From Nostoc carneum NIES-2107 (GTDB taxonomy: Bacteria; Cyanobacteriota; Cyanobacteriia; Cyanobacteriales; Nostocaceae), in contig AP018180.1 of the NCBI GenBank assembly GCA_002368155.1, positions 5,541,007 through 5,605,006 on the forward strand: a stretch of DNA of 64,000 nt, given 5' to 3'. Both the position numbers and the translations under genes were made by a program. The notes beneath the pieces are model-generated. The model was given only the letters and a program-made list of their open reading frames with translations, was not told the origin of the DNA and did no database searches. Position 1 is the first letter of the stretch; every line of letters begins with the position of its first letter. Positions 16,332 through 24,048 of the stretch are shown in pieces.

Positions 16332-18854
16332 TTAAAAAACGATAATCATCCACATACTAACAGCCAGCCCAATCGTTGCTAAATGTTGCCAGAGTAGGGC
16401 TTTCAGCGGTTGACGTGCGATGTTTTGCGTTAATACTACGGTTAGCAACACGGATATAATCAGGGTGCTGCCTTGCAGAAAGTCTATTACTGCGGGGTGT
16501 GCTATCAATACAGGTAACTGTTCTCCATTTAAACCAAAGGTAGCAAAAGTTACAGGAAGAATTCGCCCACCTTCTCCTAAACCTAAACGTAAATAATGGG
16601 CAAAGTTACCTCCTAATACTAATGGTAGGTAACCATAAGCAAGCTCAATAAATTTTTTAGGTTTTCGTCCAGAATTAAACAGTTGCGTGAAGCCGTAAGC
16701 TAGTAAGCAAATTACTGCCGGAATAATCAACACTACCATAGACAATCCTAAATGCTGCCAAAAAATTGTTAAATCTAGGTTTAAGCCTAACCAAGCTTGT
16801 AATTCTGGCAAGCGATGCAGATATATACCACCCAAGAGCAAAAATAACAGTGCTACTTCATAGTTGTGGGCAACATGAGTTGTCCAGAGTTCAATTCCTG
16901 GCGGGCGTAAGTTAAACTCGACGGAACGATGGGGACAGGCTTTCAGGCAAGTCATGCACAGGACGCAATCTTTGTTATCTTCTAATTGTGCAGGATGGGA
17001 GTACAAAGGACAGCCGTTGGTTTCCATGCCCTCACCTTTTTGCGGCCCGCCTTTGTAGCATTGGTAAGTTGTGCAACTAGCAGAACAAATACCTTGTTGG
17101 GCGCGGAGTTCTGTCATTGAGAGTTTAGCAAATAAACCATTCATGCCGCCGATGGGACAAAGATAGCGGCACCAAAACCTGCGCTCAAACAGGGCGGAAA
17201 ATATCATTGCCCCAGCGGTGATTAATAGCAGCAAGCAACCTGAAAGGTAAGCTGTATTTTCCAAGTTCCAGAGTTCTTCCCATAGGAAAATTAGGGTGAA
17301 TAGCCCAAATAAAAACCAGCCGCCCCATTTCTCAGCTTTTTCTCTTGGCCAGCGCTGAAGTTGACGTGGAAACAACCACAGTGATAATTTTTGCGTAATT
17401 TCACCGTAAATCATAAACGGGCACACAGAACACCAGATGCGCCCCAGAAAAGGGAAGAGGAAAAGAAAGAACGGCCACCACCAAGCCCAAAATAGATTTA
17501 AACCAAAATTGCGATCGCGGGTTTGGGGGCCAATAAATAATACACCTAGCAAAAAAGCAAAGGCTGCAAAGGTAAAGCCATAATTAATGCGATCGGGCCA
17601 CCAATCACTACGCAAGAATCTCCGCAAGCCAGGATAAGCATTTAACAAATTAACGCGAAATTGCTTTTTCTGGGGTTCGGCTGACCAAAAGATTTCTTCT
17701 GTGAGTTCTTTCCCCTCTCCTACCTGAACGATCGCCCGTTCTACCAAATTTTTCAATTCTTTGAGATTACCGGGAAAATCGTAAGTCTGTAGGCGGCGTA
17801 AGGCTTCGGGGGTAATATGCGGTTTCTCCAAACCGCGCGCACGGCTGTAGAGACTGATGTAATATTCCACCTGTGCTTTAATATCAGCTTTGCGTACCCG
17901 CAGCGGTGGTACTTTAATTACATGACCAATACAGCGTTCAATCTGAGAATCAGCTTTTTCAGAAACAATAAAAATTCTGGCTTGACTGTTGCGTGGTTCA
18001 GCTTTTGGTTCTCCCGAACGACTAATAGGCGTATATGTATTTGTAGTGAGTAAATCGGCAACTTCAGGTAATAATTCTGGTGGCAATTCTTGAATATTAT
18101 TCAGAATTAAACTACCTTGCCCTAACCATTCCAATAATCCTGGTTTTCCGCCAGCACGACCGAATAATTCTGCGCCACTAGTTTGCAGAATCCCACAATT
18201 GATTTTAATAATTGGCTCTCGCCGCTTCTGAGAACTAAAGTGAATTAAAGTAGCGATATTATCTTTTTCTAACCCAGGTTCCCCAAAGATTTCTACAGAT
18301 TGGAAATCACTACTAGCTTCGCGAATTTGCTCCCGCAGACGTATAGCATATCGGCTTGTACCCACAATTCCCCGTTGCGCCTTGGTAACTAAATATGGTC
18401 GCAAAGCTACAGCGCGTTCTTGTTCGTAGGTTAAAGCCGATGTTACCTCAGCCAATTCTTGCGCCAATAGCCTGAAAAAAGCTTGATTAATTTCTGGGTA
18501 TTGAGTGACTAAAGCGCGAAATTGATCCGCAGGTACAACCCATAATTGACATTCTGAGAGGGTAGTAATTGTGAAGGGTGTTGATTCATCTAAGAGTAAT
18601 TCTTTGAGGTGAATCACTTCTCCTGGGAGAAATCCCCGGGGTAAGGCTGAGTTAGTTTCACTTGGTTCGCTTTCTAACTGACCACTTTGGACAATATAAA
18701 GTGCTTGCGGAGGAGAACCTTCGCTTACTAGAGTAGTGTTAGCTGGCACAACTTCTAACTCCATCACCTGAGCGATCGCTTCTAAAACCGTAGGTGAGAG
18801 AATTTCTAAAGCTGTACGTTCTTGTAGCCACACTGTATCTGGAGATGTCATCAT
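16332..18854 (-). CDS. Fusion: cyclic-nucleotide-binding domain, degenerate sigma54-activator-like AAA domain, NapH-type membrane polyferredoxin
   Basis: About 840 residues. The ATG at 18854 is preferred because GGAG lies 6 bases upstream; an ATG at 18866 adds 4 residues. Part 1 (about 20-145) is a CNB/Crp-like sensor (TLVSEGSPPQALYIV). Part 2 (about 165-400) follows bacterial enhancer-binding AAA domains, but the P-loop is GEPGLEKDNIA, the GAFTGA loop is absent after ELFGRAGG, and Walker B reads LILNNIQ; only FPGNLKELKNL is well kept. Part 3 (about 420-844) has many membrane segments, with CSVCP and CRYLCP loops, a further CSASC cluster and a 4Fe-4S motif CVLCMTCLKACP, as in NapH/NosR-type redox proteins. 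Cyanobacteria lack sigma54, so a role as a signal-gated membrane electron carrier is inferred. Partners are unknown. Confidence 0.85.
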   Translation of the reverse strand: MMTSPDTVWLQERTALEILSPTVLEAIAQVMELEVVPANTTLVSEGSPPQALYIVQSGQLESEPSETNSALPRGFLPGEVIHLKELLLDESTPFTITTLSECQLWVVPADQFRALVTQYPEINQAFFRLLAQELAEVTSALTYEQERAVALRPYLVTKAQRGIVGTSRYAIRLREQIREASSDFQSVEIFGEPGLEKDNIATLIHFSSQKRREPIIKINCGILQTSGAELFGRAGGKPGLLEWLGQGSLILNNIQELPPELLPEVADLLTTNTYTPISRSGEPKAEPRNSQARIFIVSEKADSQIERCIGHVIKVPPLRVRKADIKAQVEYYISLYSRARGLEKPHITPEALRRLQTYDFPGNLKELKNLVERAIVQVGEGKELTEEIFWSAEPQKKQFRVNLLNAYPGLRRFLRSDWWPDRINYGFTFAAFAFLLGVLFIGPQTRDRNFGLNLFWAWWWPFFLFLFPFLGRIWCSVCPFMIYGEITQKLSLWLFPRQLQRWPREKAEKWGGWFLFGLFTLIFLWEELWNLENTAYLSGCLLLLITAGAMIFSALFERRFWCRYLCPIGGMNGLFAKLSMTELRAQQGICSASCTTYQCYKGGPQKGEGMETNGCPLYSHPAQLEDNKDCVLCMTCLKACPHRSVEFNLRPPGIELWTTHVAHNYEVALLFLLLGGIYLHRLPELQAWLGLNLDLTIFWQHLGLSMVVLIIPAVICLLAYGFTQLFNSGRKPKKFIELAYGYLPLVLGGNFAHYLRLGLGEGGRILPVTFATFGLNGEQLPVLIAHPAVIDFLQGSTLIISVLLTVVLTQNIARQPLKALLWQHLATIGLAVSMWMIIVF

Positions 18855-18920
18855 CAGTTTCTCCATGCAGGCTGCTTACGGTATAAAAGGAATTATCCCT
18901 GATAATGGAATGGCTGCGTG

Positions 18921-19013
18921 ATGAGTTGGTCAGATCTCCCGAATCTCTGGGTTCCCTTGGCAATGTTAGGTTTAATTGTGATAGCGGCGGTGTTTTTCAG
19001 CCGTAGCGGTTAA
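18921..19013 (+). CDS. Candidate 30-residue single-span membrane peptide
   Basis: The frame reads MSWSDLPNLWVPLAM and then a hydrophobic stretch LGLIVIAAVFFSRSG before TAA. This is one predicted transmembrane helix with a short charged end, like the very small subunits of cyanobacterial membrane complexes. It is divergent from the polyferredoxin fusion gene. The ribosome site is weak (GGAATGG 8-14 bases upstream), and I cannot match it to a known photosystem or cytochrome subunit. It may be chance. Confidence 0.3.
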   Translation: MSWSDLPNLWVPLAMLGLIVIAAVFFSRSG

Positions 19014-19326
19014 TTTTGCAACCCTAAGTCAAGAATCGCAGAGACGCAATTAATCGCGTCTGTACAAAACTCAAACAATCTTATTTATCCCGTCAGAGAA
19101 CTTGGGTTGGGGAAACTAGATTGCAACTGTAGCGTCAAAGAAACTATCTGAATACTCATTCGCTATCAGGATGCACTTAATATTTAGTAACCTCAGCGTC
19201 ACCGCTAGTAGCAAAGTAGTACGCAAATTTAAATAATTCCCGAAAAATTATCATTATTAAGTGCTTATTCCGGAGAATTGGGATGAGTAGCTAGTTTAAC
19301 TATGCAATTCTCAAGGTAATAAAAGC
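19014..19326. other. Intergenic region upstream of the repeat-domain secreted protein
   Basis: There is no gene or strong hairpin in these 313 bases. It should hold the promoter of the gene at 19327. The word CTCAAGGT 10-17 bases before the ATG is the likely ribosome site. Confidence 0.4.
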
Positions 19327-20325
19327 ATGACAAATATTCCTAAACAATCCCATGTGAGCAACGTTACAAGTCACATACCACAAGGCGTGATTTTAACTCT
19401 AGCGCTAACCAGCCTCCTATCTTACGGAATTGGACTTAGCAGTAACAATACTGCTAATGCGGCTCCCCAAGCAGCGCAAGTACAATTATCCCAAAATGTC
19501 CAAAATAGTGGAAACAGACTACCCAAAGCTGTTGCTCAAGCTGTACTTAATGATGCATCAAAGCGTTCGGGAGTAGCGATCGCTAATTTAAAAATAACTC
19601 AAGCTACAGCCAAAACCTTTGGTAATCCCTGTATTTTTCAGTTTGGGGAAGTTTGTACAAGAGAATACAGGCCGATCCGCGGTTGGGAGGTAATTGTGCA
19701 AGTTAATGAGCAATCTTGGACTTATCACACCAATAGAAATGGCTCACAAATTCTCTTAGATCCCAAAGTTCAGACATCGCCAAATGCTAGTTTACCAAGA
19801 GCGATCGCCAATAAAGTTTTAGCAGATGCGGCTAAACGTTCTGGAGTAGGAGTTGCGAATTTACAAATTACCCAGGCGACAGCCAAAACCTTTGGTAACG
19901 AATGTCATTTTAATTTTGGTGAAGTTTGTGCAGAGATTTACAAACCTGTGGAAGGCTGGGAAGTCATCGTCAAGGTAAAAGAGCAAACTTGGACTTACCA
20001 TGTCAATAAATCTGGCTCACAAATTGTTTTAGATCCCAAAGTTCAGACATCGCCAAATGCTAGTTTACCAAGAGCGATCGCCAATAGAGTTTTAGCAGAT
20101 GCGGCTAAACGTTCTGGGGTAGCAGTTGCAAATTTACAAATTACTCAAGCGACAGCCAGAACTTTTGGTAATCCTTGCGAATTTAACTTTGGTGACATCT
20201 GTACTAAAGAATTTAATCCTGTTGAAGGCTGGGAAGTCAGCGTCAAAGTAAAAGAGCAAACTTGGACTTACCATGTCAATAAATCTGGTTCGCAAATCGT
20301 TTTAGATCCCAAAATTAAGGTATAG
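19327..20325 (+). CDS. Secreted protein with three tandem two-cysteine domains
   Basis: A 332-residue protein. Residues about 20-48 form a hydrophobic export signal ending near NTANAAPQAA. Three homologous domains of about 86-88 residues follow, starting LPKAVAQAVL, LPRAIANKVL and LPRAIANRVL. Each has a helix, an ITQATA(K/R)TFGN motif, two Cys about 11 apart (for example CHFNFGEVC), a GWEV(I/S)V strand and a W(T)YH...LDPK ending. Domains 2 and 3 are nearly identical at DNA level, so the duplication is recent. The paired Cys in an exported protein suggests one disulfide per domain. I do not recognise the family; the fold recalls small periplasmic inhibitor or binding domains. It is monocistronic. 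Confidence 0.8.
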   Translation: MTNIPKQSHVSNVTSHIPQGVILTLALTSLLSYGIGLSSNNTANAAPQAAQVQLSQNVQNSGNRLPKAVAQAVLNDASKRSGVAIANLKITQATAKTFGNPCIFQFGEVCTREYRPIRGWEVIVQVNEQSWTYHTNRNGSQILLDPKVQTSPNASLPRAIANKVLADAAKRSGVGVANLQITQATAKTFGNECHFNFGEVCAEIYKPVEGWEVIVKVKEQTWTYHVNKSGSQIVLDPKVQTSPNASLPRAIANRVLADAAKRSGVAVANLQITQATARTFGNPCEFNFGDICTKEFNPVEGWEVSVKVKEQTWTYHVNKSGSQIVLDPKIKV

Positions 20326-21103
20326 AACAATGTGACGTTAATGATATCGTTTTCGGTAAACGTGAAAGCATAACATTGAGATACAAAATTCGCTGTGGGG
20401 AAAATTGTAAAACCTTATTTTTCCTTTTCCGTTTCATATAGAAATCCGATTTGATTTCTGAAAAAATCTCAGAATTTTGTAGGGTGCATTAAGGCGTAAG
20501 CCTTAATGCACCCTACGCACGAATAGCACTTACTTAAGTACACATTGCTGCCTAAATGCCCAACTTTTTCAAAAGGTCAGGCATCTAAATACCGCTACAG
20601 TAAATGGCATTCCACCCTACGCACGTAATTTCAAAAATTAAATCTGAGTTCTATATATCTCCTGATTGATACTTAACTTGCGGGCAAATACTGTATATTT
20701 TTTTAAGGTTTTTGTGAACTTAGATTATGTATCCCAATGAATACGGTAGTAAGATTACTGAGATATTTAATTAAATGAATTGAGGATATAATTCATTTCG
20801 ATAAATCATTATTATCTATATTTTTCAGATTTTTGATAACTCAAAAACCTTACGTATCAATCATTTTCAACATATATTCCCTTATTCATTACGCAGCTTA
20901 CCTCAAAAAAAGATAATAGTTATAGTAGGATTACTTGTTATTTATAAAAATTTTACGATGTAAATAAAATTTTTTATAAAAATGTTGGTTTGATTCTAAG
21001 TAATATTATTGCCAGTTTTAATAAATATTGGTGAAATTGCAATCTTTACATTCCGTCTATTTAAGTAGAGAATGGATTCACAAGTTGATGGAGATGATTG
21101 GAC
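20326..21103. other. AT-rich intergenic region
   Basis: A stretch of 778 bases with no gene. It holds the family G-type hairpin at 20479-20516 and a degraded family E remnant near 20556-20586 (CAACTTTTTCAAAAGGTC). The last 400 bases are very AT-rich and presumably contain the promoter of the double-glycine peptide gene. Confidence 0.5.
20479..20516. repeat. 38-bp perfect hairpin (family G variant)
   Basis: GTAGGGTGCATTAAGG, loop CGTAAG, then the exact complement. It lies 154 bp after the secreted protein's stop codon. No U-tract follows, so it is a repeat rather than a standard terminator. Confidence 0.75.
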
Positions 21104-21370
21104 ATGAAAAACGTAGCAGTAAATATCAGAGAAATAGACTCTTTAATTGAAGAATTAAGTGATGAAGAACTTGCCAGTTGTGTAGGTGGTTGTGGCTGGT
21201 ATAACCCAGCAGGAAATGAATGTGAAATTGAAACACAAGAAGATGGAACATTTAAAATCACAGAGTATGTTCTAGTTGGTGAACAATGGAATTCATCTTC
21301 ATATACAACAAATTCTATAGCTGATTATTGGTACGATCCCAACGGTTCAGCCCGCTACAAATTCTATTAA
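21104..21370 (+). CDS. Putative peptide precursor with double-glycine leader (RiPP/bacteriocin-like)
   Basis: An 88-residue protein from the ATG at 21104, with GGAG about 13 bases upstream; a TTG two codons earlier is an alternative start. The leader is acidic and helical and ends ELSDEELASCVGG, matching class II double-glycine leaders (LSxxELxxVxGG) cut by C39-peptidase ABC transporters. The core after GG is about 60 residues, starts CGWYNPAGNEC and is rich in aromatic, Ser/Thr and acidic residues, with two Cys 11 apart. No C39 transporter, LanM or other modification enzyme lies nearby, so it is an orphan precursor that would need enzymes encoded elsewhere. The long core could instead mean an exported small protein. 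Confidence 0.6.
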   Translation: MKNVAVNIREIDSLIEELSDEELASCVGGCGWYNPAGNECEIETQEDGTFKITEYVLVGEQWNSSSYTTNSIADYWYDPNGSARYKFY

Positions 21371-21431
21371 ATAGAGAAGATTATGCAATTAAGTATAAAT
21401 AAAAGATAAGAGGGAAGTCCCCAAACAAGAT

Positions 21432-21541
21432 TAATACTAGAAAGAATAGCTTTTTAAACTTTTGGTTTGGTTTTGATCAAAGGTGAACTGATAAGAGTTA
21501 AAGTTTTTTCTTTGTCCTTGTTCTCGGAACCGACAAGTATT
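21432..21541 (+). repeat. MITE-like repeat family B, copy 3 (degenerate)
   Basis: It retains TTTGGTTTGG, GTTAAAG, TTTTTTC and the end CCGACAAGTATT, but much of the palindrome is mutated. It separates the peptide gene from rpmI. Confidence 0.6.
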
Positions 21542-21584
21542 ACCGCCCTTAAAACTATCGCAGGGTTTACCTGTATAAACTATA

Positions 21585-21651
21585 TAGATCTGCCATTGGC
21601 AGATCTATTCTCATTCTGGGGATATTTTTAGCTCATGCAATCTGATGAGCT
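21585..21651 (+). promoter_or_regulatory. Two hairpins upstream of rpmI-rplT, possible leader structure
   Basis: TAGATCTGCC, three bases, GGCAGATCTA (21585-21607), then AGCTCAT with ATGAGCT (21630-21651), 40 bp before rpmI. L20 regulates its own operon through mRNA structure in several bacteria, so an attenuating leader is possible. I cannot match a known motif. Confidence 0.35.
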
Positions 21652-21690
21652 TAGTATATAATGATAGATTGTGTCGATCAAAGCCAAACC

Positions 21691-21888
21691 ATGCCTAAAC
21701 TCAAGACTCGTAAAGCAGCGGCAAAGCGATTTCGTGCCACAGGTACAGGTAAAATCGTGCGTCGCAAAGCTTATAAAAGCCACCTTCTAGAGCATAAAAC
21801 TTCTAACAAGAAGCGCGATATGTCCAAGTCTGCACTTGTACACGAACGCGACGAAGATAATGTACGTTTGATGCTTCCTTATTTGTAA
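21691..21888 (+). CDS. rpmI: 50S ribosomal protein L35
   Basis: A 65-residue basic protein, [14 protein letters not shown] to RLMLPYL, with the typical SKKHLL-like [13 protein letters not shown] segment. The start at 21691 (MPKLK) is the family start; the in-frame ATG 10 codons upstream is not needed. It is followed after 21 bp by rplT, the usual pair. infC, often upstream in other bacteria, is not here. Confidence 0.95.
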   Translation: MPKLKTRKAAAKRFRATGTGKIVRRKAYKSHLLEHKTSNKKRDMSKSALVHERDEDNVRLMLPYL

Positions 21889-21909
21889 GTCCTTCAGGAA
21901 AATTAAGTT

Positions 21910-22269
21910 ATGACACGGGTAAAACGCGGTAACGTAGCTCGTAAACGCCGCAATAAAATTCTCAAACTAGCTAAAGGTTTTCGCGGTTCCCACTCAACTC
22001 TGTTTAGAACCGCTAACCAACAGGTAATGAAAGCACTGCGGAGTGCTTATCGCGATCGCAAAAAGAAAAAGCGCGATTTCCGTCGCCTGTGGATCGCTCG
22101 TATCAACGCTGCTGCAAGGGTACATGGTTTAAGCTACAGCAAGCTCATCGGTAATCTCAAAAAAGCCGATATCCAACTCAACCGCAAAATGTTGGCACAA
22201 TTAGCAGTTGTCGATCCAGCTAGCTTTGGCAAAATTGCTGAATTAGCTGCTAGCCAAGCTAAAGCATAA
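21910..22269 (+). CDS. rplT: 50S ribosomal protein L20
   Basis: A 119-residue protein starting [19 protein letters not shown], with the long basic N-terminal helix ([17 protein letters not shown]) needed for early 50S assembly and a C-terminal globular part ([20 protein letters not shown] type). It forms an operon with rpmI. Length and sequence are typical. Confidence 0.97.
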   Translation: MTRVKRGNVARKRRNKILKLAKGFRGSHSTLFRTANQQVMKALRSAYRDRKKKKRDFRRLWIARINAAARVHGLSYSKLIGNLKKADIQLNRKMLAQLAVVDPASFGKIAELAASQAKA

Positions 22270-22356
22270 AGGATTAAGGATGAAGTATAAAGTATGAAGG
22301 CTGAAGTATACCCCAATAAATTGGGGGGCTGGAAGAAAGACAGCATACTACACACA

Positions 22357-23163
22357 ATGCGTGTCTGGCAGCAATTCTTGTTTTCATCCTTTATCCTTTA
22401 CCCTTTATCCTTTTTATTAATTGTTTGCTTGTGCTTTTTGGGGACAGTACCAATTGCATCTGCCGCCCAAATGCCAGAAATTCAGCGGCGAGGCTATTTT
22501 ACTATTGCTGTCAAAGATAACTTGCGTCCCTTGGGATTTAGAGATGCCAAGGGTAATTTGCAAGGATTGGAAATTGACTTAGCACAGCGTTTGGCAAGTG
22601 ATTTGCTAGGTAGAGCAAACGCTGTGAAATTACAACCCGTAGCCAATCGCGATCGCTTATCTGTAGTATTCAACAATCAAGTTGACTTTGCCATTGCGCG
22701 GGTAACAGCAACAGAGTCACGTTCTCGCTTAGTGAGTTTCAGTGTTCCTTACTACTTTGATGGTAGTTATGTGGTTGTAAAGGATACTGAAATACAGCGA
22801 ATCAATGATTTAGCAAAACGCAAAATTGCTGTACTGAATAACTCTACGACAATTGCCGATGTCAGATACTATGTGTCGAATGCTGAGTTAGTAGGAGTAA
22901 ACTCCTATGAAGAAGCGAGAGAAAAAATAGAAAGCAATGCTGTCTCTGCCTTTGCCGCCGACGCTAGCGTTTTGAGTGGTTGGGTGCAACAATATCCCCA
23001 ATATCGGCTACTCCCAACCAAACTATCCACAGCACCTTTATCTGTAGTCATGCCCAAAGGCTTGCAATACGATGATTTAAGACTACAGGTAAATGGCGCG
23101 ATCGCACGTTACATAGACGAAGGCTGGCTCAAAAAACGCGCCCAATTTTGGGGGTTACCGTAA
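22357..23163 (+). CDS. Periplasmic solute-binding protein, family 3 (amino-acid ABC type)
   Basis: About 268 residues from the ATG at 22357 (MRVWQQFLFSS). An upstream ATG at 22294 would place a hairpin (CCCCAATAAATTGGGG) and non-signal sequence in the protein, so I prefer the later start. A signal peptide ends near PIASAAQ. The mature part has the SBP_bac_3 layout: GYFTIAVKDNLRPLGF, GLEIDLAQRLA, VDFAIARVTATESR and VSFSVPYYFDG. It should bind a polar amino acid or similar small solute. No permease or ATPase genes adjoin, so it pairs with distant components or acts as a sensor. Confidence 0.85.
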   Translation: MRVWQQFLFSSFILYPLSFLLIVCLCFLGTVPIASAAQMPEIQRRGYFTIAVKDNLRPLGFRDAKGNLQGLEIDLAQRLASDLLGRANAVKLQPVANRDRLSVVFNNQVDFAIARVTATESRSRLVSFSVPYYFDGSYVVVKDTEIQRINDLAKRKIAVLNNSTTIADVRYYVSNAELVGVNSYEEAREKIESNAVSAFAADASVLSGWVQQYPQYRLLPTKLSTAPLSVVMPKGLQYDDLRLQVNGAIARYIDEGWLKKRAQFWGLP

Positions 23164-23280
23164 GTTTGTCATTTGTCATTGGGTAATTGGTAATGGGTAA
23201 TTGGTAATTGGTAATCAGATTTTCTTCCCCAGTCCCTAATCCCCAATCCCCAATCCCCAATCCCCAGTCCCCTTGCAGCT
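23164..23280. repeat. Heptamer-type tandem repeats
   Basis: GGTAATT/GGGTAATT units followed by CCCCAATC/CCCCAGTC units. They fill the gap between the solute-binding protein gene and the TPR gene, and similar mixtures occur at 23852, 33732, 36880, 41550 and 60680. Confidence 0.75.
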
Positions 23281-23322
23281 GATAATAAATAAGAAGACTC
23301 TTTATATTCGTATTTCAAGACA

Positions 23323-23847
23323 ATGGATAACAGTCTAGCGGTTGTTTATCTCTCGATTTTCATCGGTATACTCACATTTGCTGTTGTGAGTGTTTTCCAG
23401 CAAATTTTCAAAACTCGTAAGATTGAAAGTTCCTTGTCTCGCTTAAAAAAGAAGTTGAGTAAGGATAAAGGAACTGCTCAAGAATATTACGAGTTAGGCA
23501 GTATTTATTCTCAAAAGAAAATCTATTCCCAAGCGATCGCGCTGTTTCAAAAAGCCCTGAAAGCGGCTGAAGAAGAGGGAGAAGAAGCTGTTGCTCCTAT
23601 CTACAATGGGCTAGGGTATGCTTACTTTGCCCAAGAGCAGTATGATTTAGCAATTCGTCAGTACAAAGAAGCGCTGAAGCTCAAACCGGATTATGTTACA
23701 GCGCTCAATAATCTCGGCCATGCTTATGAGGAAAAAAAATTAACTACACAGGCACTACAAACCTACGAAGAAGCCCTGAAATTCGCGCCTAATAATTCTA
23801 CTGCTAAACGTCGTGCTGAATCTTTGCGCCGTTTAGTTTCTGCATAA
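23323..23847 (+). CDS. Membrane-anchored TPR protein
   Basis: A 174-residue protein with an N-terminal membrane segment (about 6-26, VVYLSIFIGILTFAVVSVF), then a charged linker and three tetratricopeptide repeats (about 55-165: YYELGSIYSQKK, YNGLGYAYFAQEQYDLAI, NNLGHAYEEKK). It probably faces the cytoplasm and serves as a protein-interaction scaffold. Close relatives are widespread in cyanobacteria; the partner is unknown. Confidence 0.85.
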   Translation: MDNSLAVVYLSIFIGILTFAVVSVFQQIFKTRKIESSLSRLKKKLSKDKGTAQEYYELGSIYSQKKIYSQAIALFQKALKAAEEEGEEAVAPIYNGLGYAYFAQEQYDLAIRQYKEALKLKPDYVTALNNLGHAYEEKKLTTQALQTYEEALKFAPNNSTAKRRAESLRRLVSA

Positions 23848-23851
23848 GTAG

Positions 23852-23965
23852 TTGGTATTGGGTATTTGGTGTTGGGTGTTTGGTGTTTGGTGTTTGTTGT
23901 CCCCATTACCCATCACCCATTACCCAGTCCCCAATCCCCAATCCCCAGTCCCCAATCCCCAATGC
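23852..23965. repeat. Tandem short repeats (GGTGTTT and CCCCAAT/CCCCAGT types)
   Basis: TTGGTGTT-type units on the left and CCCAGTCCCCAATC units on the right. The two halves are partly complementary and could fold. No coding function. Confidence 0.7.
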
Positions 23966-24048
23966 TATACTACATTGTATTACACAAGTAGTAGCTCAAG
24001 CACTTGCGACTCAGCACTACTGCACTTTCCCAGAGTGAGGGGGAGAAA

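Noticed and set aside
16332-18854. True sigma54-dependent transcription activator
   Set aside because: GAFTGA and the catalytic Walker residues are missing, there is no DNA-binding C-terminus, and cyanobacteria lack sigma54.
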